In this document: positions 56,064-64,000 of the stretch, one piece after another | Position numbering within the stretch: position 1 is the first letter of the stretch | Layout of the letters: each line of letters opens with the position of its first letter | NCBI GenBank assembly: GCA_003255025.1 | Contig: QANY01000011.1 | Span: forward strand, 1,141,667-1,205,666 | Source of the DNA: Datisca glomerata | Taxonomy: Eukaryota > Streptophyta > Magnoliopsida > Cucurbitales > Datiscaceae | DNA length: 64,000 nucleotides | Reading direction: 5' to 3' | Program-made: the position numbers and the translations under genes | The notes under the pieces: generated by a model | What the model saw: only the letters and a program-made list of their open reading frames with translations | Told to the model about the DNA's origin: nothing | Database searches by the model: none

Positions 56064-56350
56064 CTATCTCACAACCCTCCCACTACACCGAGGCTTCATA
56101 GGCTCAAGCACCTGCTGTGGTTCTTCCATGATTGAAATAGGAATAATTCCTGATTGGAGAGTCAGTGTCCTCCCACTCAATAATTCCTCTTGAACAAGAG
56201 TTCTTCTCGGCTTCACACTTCTTATATAGTGTTCTTCATGAAAATGTGCATACGCGCTAACGAATGTTTTCTTATCAGTTGGACTATAAAAGACATACCC
56301 ATTCGTTCTTTTAGGATATCCTACAAACATGCATAATTCTTATCGACTAG
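56064..56350 (-). pseudogene. Copia-3 integrase-RT linker
   Basis: MFVGYPKRTNGYVFYSPTDK, TFVSAYAHFHEEHYIRSVKP, LVQEELLSGRT and MEEPQQVLEPMKPRCSGR, closely parallel to Copia-2 43138-43430. Confidence 0.85.
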
Positions 56351-56389
56351 CAAACTTGCCTATCATCGGTTTCAGAACATGTGTTGGGT

Positions 56390-57258
56390 ACCTCCATATT
56401 TTAAAGTGGTTAATGGATGACTTCTGTCTATTCCATCTTTCATATGGCGTGCCAGGCATTTAGTTTGATGGAACTTTATTCAGAATGTATGTTGTTGTTT
56501 CCAAAGCATATCCCTAGAACGATCTGGGAGGGATGAGTAACTCATCATGGATCTAACCATCTCCATCAAAGTTCGATTCCTTCTCTCTGATACACCATTA
56601 TGTTCTAGAGTGCCAGGTGCTGTAAGCTAAGAAAGAATACCTTCTTCCTTAAAAAAGTCTTCAAACTCTCATAGCAACTACTCTCCACCATGATCGGATC
56701 GTAGTGTTTTCATTTATTTTTCTAATTGATTCTCAACCATAACTTTTATTACTCTTTGAACTTTTTAAAGGTTTCATACTTTTGGCGCATTAGATAAACA
56801 TGACCAAAATGTGAGTAGTCATCAGTGAAGATTACGAAGTATTCATAACCTCCTCTTACTTGGATATTTAATGGCTCGCATACATAACTATATACGAGTT
56901 TGAGGCATTGAGTGGCTCTTTCACCCTTTACTGAAAATGGTCTCTTGATTATTTTTCCTTCTATACAGGATTCACATGTGGGTAGTGATCCCACACTTAA
57001 AGTTTACAAAGGACAATCCTTCGTAATTCTTTTAATCCTGTCCAGGCTAATATGCCCAAGATGTAAGTGCCACAATAAGGTCAGATCGATTGAGCCACAC
57101 TCTATCCTTTTACTATCTTTTTGTGAATCATCATTCACTTCAGTGTCACATATCATTGGAACCATTAGTTTTACGTAAAATAGTTTATTTATCAAACGTG
57201 CACTAGTAATTAAGCAATCATTTTTAAATATTTCAATATCTTTATCAATGGAATTCAA
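56390..57258 (-). pseudogene. Copia-3 integrase
   Basis: 57258-57004 gives LWHLHLGHISLDRIKRITKD. 56994-56749 gives MGSLPTCESCIEGKIIKRPF with both Cys, and YEYFVIFTDDYSHFGHVYLM. Next come MKTLRSDHGGE with the second Asp, and EHNGVSERRNRTLMEMVRSM with the Glu. The first catalytic Asp is uncertain (LVYSYVCEP, where HSD-x-C is expected). Stops after GGE and elsewhere. Confidence 0.88.
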
Positions 57259-57419
57259 ACTGAATCATTGCTTAATTAAACTAGCTACTAAAATAGGTTC
57301 TTCTAAAAACCTGGGATATAATAAACATTACGCAAAATTATAAAATTGTTATCAAATGGTAATTTAATAGTTCCAACAGATACGACTAATACTAGTGCTC
57401 AATTTCCCCAACGAAAGTT

Positions 57420-57596
57420 GAACTAGCCATCGTCAAGCCTTCTAATTTCTCTAAACCCTTGCAGGGAACAACATATATGGTTAGTGGCTGCAGAGTCTAC
57501 AATCCACGAAAAATTAGAGTCAGGTACATAACGGTCCTCGGTAACAAGTACTATACATTTAGATCTCGACTCCTTGAGATAATTTGGGTAGTTTTT
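57420..57596 (-). pseudogene. Copia-3 protease
   Basis: The minus strand reads FSWIVDSAATNHICCSLQGF. The active-site DSGA is DSAA (codons within 57497-57483), with the Asp kept and the conserved Gly replaced. The C-terminal half, WGN-ALVSVVSVGTIKLPFDN, has stops. Confidence 0.85.
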
Positions 57597-58382
57597 TTAA
57601 TGGCCAACGACTCCACAATGATGACATTTATCTTTCGACTTGTCCACTTTTACATAGCCCTTGCCTTTCGCAGCTTTCATGTTCTTCTTCTTAGCCTTCT
57701 TCGGATCATTCTTGTGTTTCTTTTTAGTGTCAGATATGGAAGGCTTGCTTTTAGTGAAGTTTACCTCTCCAGTCTTCATCTTGCCTTTTAGAAATAAAGT
57801 CCCAGCATCATGCAGTTCCTTCATCAGCTCATGAAATGAGTACTTCAACTTATTCATCGAATAATTAAGTTTGAAGTTCTCTAAAGTGTCAGACATAGTC
57901 TCAAAGATCATATCAACTTGTGTCTCACCATCTACCTTAACACCCATGATCTCCATCTCATTTAGATAACTAATGATCAGCATCATATGTTCTCTGACAG
58001 GAGTTCCAGGTTTCATCCTACAGTTCATAAAGTTTTGCACAGATGCCTGTTTGGCTTAACGACCATGATCTTTGAACATTTTTATGATGTTCAACATCAT
58101 ATCAGTGGCAGTTTTCATGTTATGATGCTTTTGTTGCAACACATTGCTAATAGAAGCCAAAATGTAACACCTGACGATCACATCAGAACGCAGCTAATAA
58201 GCATAAGCACCATTTTCCTCTTGAGACAATTCACCAATAGGCTCAAGGGGACAATGGGTGGTGAGCACGAACTTGTGTTTTTCTATCGTCAGCACGATAT
58301 CAAGATTTCATTTCCAATCCACATAATTTTCACCAGTAAGTTTGCTCACGTTTAAGATAGTTGAGAGTGGGGATAACGACAT
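57597..58382 (-). pseudogene. Copia-3 gag
   Basis: Start codon at 58382-58380 (MSLSPLSTILNVSKLTGENY). Stops follow early (WK-stop-NLD and others). Then an open frame of 147 codons from 58040: MQNFMNCRMKPGTPVREHMM, MEIMGVKVDGETQVDMIFET and NFKLNYSMNKLK, a Lys-rich basic region, and the zinc knuckle start CHHCGVVGH, after which a stop removes the last Cys. Confidence 0.9.
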
Positions 58383-59904
58383 AGTTACTGAAAAGAATAA
58401 ATAAAGCAATATATATAAAAACTCAATTATTTAGGAAAGTATGATGCATGATATAATTACTAAAATATTTAAAAATCTAATAAAAAATATTTATTCCACG
58501 ATGTTACGATCAACAACAATAACTTGTCTCGTGTAAGGACAACGCACAAGCTACATTCTATCGTATCGAGACTCCTCTTGTTTGGTTAACACTTTTCAAG
58601 ATGTCACTACATCTAGCTTAACCAATCACGAATAATTTTGGTCACCTTAGCCCCATTGACTAGCCCCTATGAGGGATTCCAATATTCTTCGGTCTAAGTT
58701 TTTAACCCACGCATCGACTTAAAGGTTGCTATGAACTAACATTCCATGTAAGAACAGTCATACCTCACCACTTCCCTTACAAGTCTTTGCTTCTTAAGCA
58801 ACTCGATGACTCAAAGTGACATTTCTCTAGTTTTATATGGCATGTTATATGATGTTACAAAATTAATAATAAATTATCAATTCAAAAGTAACCTTCCTAT
58901 TGGCTCATTTATAATTACAACCATAAAAGATTAATAAATTAATTACAACTAATTTATAAACTAATATTCATGGCGTCTGTAATTTTCTCCTTATCTTTCA
59001 GGAAATTCCACCACTTTATAACTCTTTATAAAAGTCCAGACCCATTTTAAACTAAAAATTTTTATTTAAAATTTAATTTTCCTTCAATTTTTACTTTGAT
59101 AAATAAATTACCAAGTAAATTAATTAATTGGTTTATTTTAAAAAATAATTTATAAAATAAACTTCAATTAATTAGTGTTGAAAATTTTCCAAATTAAACA
59201 AAATTAATTTTGAGGGACTGGATTGAGTTTGGAATAAAATCTCAAGTCCCTACAAATTATTTGGGTTAAACAACTCTTTCTTAGTCCAATACGCCAATAG
59301 GCTTAGTGGTCCATGCTAGCCCAATGGCACAATGTGCACTAGGGTTTCCAAACCCTATGGTTTCAAAAAACACTAAGTTTCTAAAACCCTTACGTTTCCA
59401 AAACCCTAAGATTTTCCAAACCTAAAAGTTTCCTAAACCCTAAGGTTTGCTAAATACTATGGTTTCCTACACCATAATTAGGAAACCTATATTGCGGCAA
59501 TTTAGGGCTATGGATGGCGGCAAGCGGTGGGCGACAGCGTGGGGTGGCAGCATGGTGCGGTGGCAAGGGGCGGTGCAACAGTGCGTGGAGGCTTGTGACG
59601 GTGCACGGTGGATGGCGGTGGCGCGGACGAGGCGGCGCGAATGGTTGCGTGCTGTGGTTTTCGAGGCGGCGATTTACATGAAAAAATATAATTTTTGTAA
59701 CAAAAATAAATTACATAAAATCCTATGCCACAATTTAGGCGTACATCAATTCTAAAATTGAAAAACAAAATGCCTAAAATCAATAGATCAAGATCTATTC
59801 TTGATTATGTATATTTGAATCTACCATACACAATTATATGCCAATATCTCAACATCCAATGATACATACATGTTAATCTAAATATACATAATCAAGAACC
59901 CAAA
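58383..59904 (-). other. Copia-3 untranslated leader
   Basis: Counterpart of the Copia-2 leader. It includes an array rich in aaaccctaa-like motifs (59340-59470) and a GC-rich block (59500-59660) whose frames give low-complexity products. No gene. Confidence 0.65.
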
Positions 59905-59916
59905 GCTCTGATACCA
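59905..59916 (-). other. Primer-binding site of Copia-3
   Basis: The minus strand reads TGGTATCAGAGC, exact initiator-Met tRNA site, two bases inside the LTR. Confidence 0.92.
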
Positions 59917-59918
59917 AT

Positions 59919-61787
59919 TGTTGGATCGGGTTTTAAAATTGTTGAAGTAAAATCGTTGAACCACGAACGATTCGTGAACCACCAAATTTAATCATATTAA
60001 ACATTAAAACCACAAACTTGATTACGCATATTTAATTACACTTATTCAAAAGAGGTAGACTATTTTATACCTTTGGTTGTATCAGAGATTTTCTGACTTG
60101 GTGGAATCCTATTGATTGTCTTCGCGTTCTTCATCCTTCGTAGAACTCGAATTAGTCTTCACACCAACAACCACTCTTTGGATTTAGAAGTATATCTTAC
60201 GAGGATGTTGTTAGGAAATGAGTTTGGGCTCTCAAAATAATTGAGGAAGAAAAATAAAAAATTTCCTCATCTATAATGACTTTCAGCGGCAACACAATGA
60301 GGAGGGGGGAATTGTATTTTCTCTATTTTGTGTAATCATATAATGTGTAGGGTTAGAGATGCAACCCTATTGTCATCCCTTATATAATAATTTATGAAAT
60401 TTTCACATATACCCTTATATGTCGAATGACCAACAATTCACCTTCATACTTTACAATTGCTGAAATTTTGCATACTTCCTTAGAGTTGATGTTGTGTCTA
60501 AATTCATTAATCTCAATCGATAAATTAAATTGGCATCTATCAATTAGTTAATTAATTAATTTTATTTACTAATTATCTAATAATTAGAAAAAAATCAAGT
60601 CAATTATTTTGATCATTAATTACATGCACTTCACTAATTAATTGACAACACCCACCATATATAGGTTAAGGAAATACACTTTGGTCCAAAACACGTTTTG
60701 GTGCAACTGATATTGTTTTTCTATTCTTGTCCCCATGAGCTACTCCTGAGACCGAATGGACTCACATAAATAAATTCATAAGATTCAAATACCATATGAA
60801 TTTATCTCAATAAATTCCCGACCTATATAATCCTGACATCATACAACTCCACTATAGGTCCGATGCCGAATCAACTCTCGATTCCTGTGCGCTACATTTT
60901 TTGTCTGTGCAAATAAACTCTTTTATTTCACGGTGCACAGAATATTTTAACATATTAACCTTCGTGAATATCACTAACAAGAGTGAGATGTAAAATTATC
61001 GTTTTACCCCTCTAGTTATTATTTTCTTATCGCCTTTATTAACTATGAATAAAAAAAATATATCAATGAAGTGTCTCGTATAACTCACAATGTCTTATTC
61101 AATGGCACACGTCATCGAGTACATGCCTGGTTTATTTATTCACGTGCCCATCAATAAAGCATATGTGCTATTGTTGCTGATGCAATCTAAGCACGAAAAT
61201 TCTATATTTGTGAATCACGCAACTCCAACATAGTTGAATCACAATCCTAATAGCTGAGATATTGTCCGGTAATTCAAACTCACTCCTTTGGCGTATCAAA
61301 GACCCCAAGTAACTAAGTCAAGATTCGTAATCACCTTAGGATTAAGGTAATTATGAAAATACCCTTAAGGTGTAACAATTAGATTTGAAGCTCGATAAAC
61401 TGTTTTGATCTAAACTAATTTGTTACTGGTCTATTCAATATGTTCCACAACATGTCTAGGTCAACCGTCAAATTCTCCACTCCAATGCCCCAATACCGGC
61501 ATCATTTGGTTCCACCTAACAGTCATAATCGGATACGATTGCCCATTCGATTCTAAGGCTGCGAATAACGTTCTAAACTTTTTCAGAAGAGTTTGTCTGA
61601 AAAGACTCATCTGTCTTTACTCCTCTTACGTTGACAACAATTCCAAGACTTGAGTAAATTACAAATACACTTTAATTGATAGAAAACGTCCATCCATTCA
61701 TAAAATTCAGTAATGTAAAATATCTGAGAAATAGCTAAATATTCATAAATAGTTATTACACCCTACTTTATGGACATAATTCTAACA
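59919..61787 (-). repeat. Copia-3 5' LTR
   Basis: 1869 bp; on the plus strand starts tgttggatcggg and ends ctaaca. Partner of 52531-54413; scattered substitutions and small indels separate them. Confidence 0.92.
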
Positions 61788-62783
61788 ACATTTTGAGTTA
61801 TGCACATAATAAATATATCGTTTATGTTCATGAAAAATTTATAGTTTTACTCATGTATATGTGATAATGTGAATTATGAATCTTAGCTCAAGTAAAGTGA
61901 TAAGTAAACAAGAGATAGACTTAGTCATGTCCCTTGGTTATCAAGTAACCAGATTGTTCACATCATGTTATCAACTATACGGTTGGGTGTCACCATGTTC
62001 ATGTTAGCGTCCTTAAGTTAAGATAAATTTAAGTGACATCAAGTTTCAGGACACTCAATCTGTCAGGTTTACGTTCATATTACAAGTTCAAGTTCAAGTG
62101 TGAAATAATTGTGGTTAAGTTGTTAATCGGGGGTGCTTAGTCGATTTATGATCAAACAAGTACAAGTATCAGCAAGAACAAGTGCAAGTTCAAGTTAATG
62201 TTAACCATGAAATCAATTATGTTAATTACAAGAACTTTATGTTATTTAATAATCAAGTGAATGTGTTAAATTAAAGTTGTATGAGTTAGATGTTTACATT
62301 TATATCATTTAAAGTTTACTAGTATGTGGGTTTACTTACAGAGTACTTTTAATACTCACCCCCATAGATGAATATGTTGCAGGTGATGGTGAACAACAGG
62401 AGTGAGGGACTACCATAGTCAGCAAAAATATGAGATTTTCACTAACTATGATTACATGACATCATAAACAGATTTCAGTTTAATTACAATTGATTCAGGA
62501 ATTTATGAATTTTTATGTTTTAATCTTCAATAATATGTTTGACTTTCATGTTTTATGAATTTTTTTAATCGACTTTATTATACATTAATGAATCATTTAT
62601 TTCAGTTTATGAATAGATATTCTCTTAAAACATGATCGAAATTTTTTTAATCTGCTATTTAATGTTAAAATTAGGGCAAAATTAGGATTTTCAATTTGGG
62701 AATTTTCATCAATTCGGTTTTCAATTGAATTTGGGATTTTTGAATAAGTGAAATGACATGCCCTCAGAAATCAGGGCGTTACA
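61788..62783 (+). repeat. Del-like gypsy 5' LTR, segment 3
   Basis: Continues from 52530 after Copia-3. It contains aagttcaag-rich simple sequence (62080-62200) and a stretch near 62340-62420 (actcacccccatagatg, then gcaggtgatggtgaacaac) that resembles Del/Tekay chromovirus LTRs. Ends gggcgttaca at 62783. Confidence 0.75.
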
Positions 62784-62786
62784 GTT

Positions 62787-62798
62787 TGCTATCAAAGC
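62787..62798 (+). other. Primer-binding site of the Del-like gypsy
   Basis: tgctatcaaagc, two mismatches from TGGTATCAGAGC, three bases after the LTR end. Confidence 0.7.
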
Positions 62799-63009
62799 AA
62801 AGGTTTTCTTAGCGAAAAATATGGCATGTCCCTCACTCGGCTCCTCCATCACCTTACAAGTCAGGTACACATGCATGTTATATATGTTTAATTATTGATT
62901 CAGTATGATGTGCTTTAGTTTCATTTGGACATGTTTGTTACGTTTATGTTATATTGATCCGTTAAGATTAGGCTTTTGGTAAGTCATGACTTTTGTGGGT
63001 AGCAGAGTA
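62799..63009 (+). other. Del-like gypsy leader
   Basis: About 210 bp of non-coding sequence between the primer site and the gag start. Confidence 0.5.
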
Positions 63010-64000
63010 ATGGCTCCCCTACTAGAAACAACAGTTACACACCAGTCAATCTTGTTGCGAACCTTCGGCAACCATGATCGAAATTTTTTAAGAATTTTTA
63101 GAGTTGTTGAGACAGACTGCGATGGCTCGCCCAGCGCAACAATAGACAATAACGGTTGACATGCAGCTGATACACACATCAGGAGGCTAAACCCACCTGA
63201 ATTTGATGGTCACTCGTCTGACCCATTGTTAGCTGACAAATGGATTTCGAGATTGGAGTAGATGTTCCAGTTTATGTTATGTTCTGAGATTCAAAAGGTT
63301 GTTTGTGCAACTTTTATGGTGACACGAGAAGCTCGAAAATGGTGGAGCTCACACAAAGAGTTCATGATGTTGTGCATAATCTGGTGACTTGGGATAAATT
63401 TAAGGAGCTATTATTTGAGAAGTATTTTCCTATCACTGTCAGGACAAGTAAGTAGGTTGAATTTTCTAGGCTGATGCAAGGTAATATGACTAATGCTAAT
63501 TATGAAAGGAAGTTTGAGGAATTATGTCGTTACCCTACGCATTACATTGATAGTAAGATTAAGAAGGCTCAAACGTTTGAAATGGGACTTAGTCCAGAGA
63601 TAAAGGGTTCTATGTCACTCCATAAACACACTACCTACGCAGCGGTGGTTGAAGCAGCCTTGTCGATGGAACAAAATCTTCCACCTCGTGCACCACCATG
63701 GTCAGAGCAATCGTTTCATGGAAAGATAAAATCTCATAATTCTCTCGGGTCCCCACAATGCAAAAAGGCATGAAATCAAATCAAATCTCTTATGCGCTAC
63801 ATGTAATAAGCACCATACCGGCCACTGTTTTAAAGGCGAATAACCCTTGCTTTAAGTGTGGAAAGACTAGGTATTACCTCAGACAGTTCCCTTTACTTGC
63901 CCAAGGATAGAATAGAAACACCATTGGAAATAGAGCAAAAGGGAAGGTTTTCAAACTAACTCGCCAGGAAGCTGAGCAATCAGATACAGTTACGGCATGT
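63010..64000 (+). pseudogene. Del-like gypsy gag (runs off the window)
   Basis: ATG at 63010 (MAPLLETTVTHQSILLR). TGA after NNG, then in the same frame RRLNPPEFDGHSSDPLLADK and WISRLE followed by TAG. After frameshifts come FMVTREARKWW (the AxxWW block), MQGNMTNANYERKFEELCRY, MGLSPEIKGSM and AVVEAALSMEQNL, which is the Retrotrans_gag domain. Two zinc knuckles follow. CATCNKHHTGHC (63793-63828) keeps the Cys/His set; CFKCGKTRYYLRQF (63848-63889) has lost its His and last Cys. At the window end, KVFKLTRQEAEQSDTVTA marks the approach to protease. Multiple stops, so a dead copy. Confidence 0.88.

Larger units (their letters stand above)
52531..61787 (-). mobile_element. Copia-3: complete-ended Ty1/copia element, same family as Copia-2
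   Basis: LTRs 59919-61787 (5') and 52531-54413 (3') in minus orientation, each TGTTA/TGTTG...CCAACA. Primer site 59905-59916; polypurine tract 54414-54425. Flanks are atatt (52526-52530) and acatt (61788-61792), a 4-of-5 target duplication. Gag, protease, integrase, RT and RNase H are all present but broken by stops and frameshifts. 9257 bp. Inserted into the Del-like LTR. Confidence 0.93.
45582..64000 (+). mobile_element. Del/Tekay-like Ty3/gypsy element, 5' part, with two nested copia insertions
   Basis: When 46241-51694 (Copia-4) and 52531-61787 (Copia-3) are removed, 45582-46240, 51695-52530 and 61788-62783 join into an LTR of about 2.5 kb beginning TGTAA and ending TTACA. It is followed by a Met-tRNA-like primer site and by gag on the same strand. 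The pol region and 3' LTR lie beyond the window. The assignment of segment 1 as the LTR start rests on the TGTAATACC terminus and should be tested against the 3' LTR. Confidence 0.7.

Noticed and set aside
59340..59470. Interstitial telomere repeat
   Set aside because: Contains aaaccctaa-like words, but they are not consecutive heptamers and they match a leader array of the copia family.
59447..59783. GC-rich frames on both strands near 59500-59780
   Set aside because: Low-complexity block in the Copia-3 leader; the same block in Copia-2 is not open in a matching frame.
20098..62783. Integrated plant pararetrovirus
   Set aside because: All RT-bearing pieces have LTRs, and integrase lies before RT (copia) or after RT (gypsy); no movement protein or coat motif of caulimovirids was seen.

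Overview
This window looks like nuclear DNA of a flowering plant, most likely a eudicot. It is AT-rich, has a spliced nuclear gene with short exons and GT-AG introns, and is dominated by LTR retrotransposons of plant families (Ty1/copia with initiator-Met tRNA primer sites, an Athila-type Ty3/gypsy element, a plant-mobile-domain pseudogene, and a Del/Tekay-like gypsy gag). I see no bacterial operons, CRISPR arrays, rRNA or tRNA genes. The species cannot be named from the sequence.

Layout. 186-478: decayed N-terminal piece of a plant AAA-ATPase (At5g57480-like). 481-2844: non-coding, with one 105-bp direct repeat. 2845-3230: fragment of a repeat (R1, probably a gypsy LTR). 3409-12412: Athila-type gypsy element on the minus strand with two large internal deletions. 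12413-13278: repeat debris. 13476-17276: the one gene that appears intact, a nine-exon chloroplast-type RlmN-like radical-SAM RNA methyltransferase of 461 codons. 17277-19341: intergenic. 19342-19473: one exon of an ALA-interacting subunit (CDC50/LEM3) gene on the minus strand. 19497-20097: second R1 copy. 20098-31965: Copia-1 (+), about 11.9 kb. 32695-36601: plant-mobile-domain (PMD) pseudogene (+), next to a minus-strand gypsy integrase tail at 37235-37500. 37504-45030: Copia-2 (+), lacking its 3' LTR. 45100-45540: relic of another copia RNase H (-). 45582-62783: the 5' LTR of a Del-like gypsy (+), split in three by Copia-4 (46241-51694, -) and Copia-3 (52531-61787, -). 63010-64000: its gag, running off the window.

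How the parts fit. Two nested insertions can be read directly. Copia-4 is flanked by a perfect 5-bp target duplication (ctggc), and Copia-3 by a 4-of-5 match (atatt/acatt). Removing both joins three pieces into one stretch that begins TGTAA, ends TTACA, and is followed at once by a primer-binding site and a gag. Copia-2 and Copia-3 belong to one family in opposite orientation. A second nest, less certain, is a Tat-like gypsy on the minus strand (integrase tail, 3' region, antisense PMD gene, LTR) whose LTR was split by Copia-1.

All retroelement reading frames carry stops, frameshifts or lost catalytic residues, so none looks autonomous. I found no convincing new biological system. The observations most worth following are the tandem triplication of a dead gag, the antisense PMD gene, the doubly split LTR, the deletion-fused Athila polyprotein, and the two host-gene fragments.
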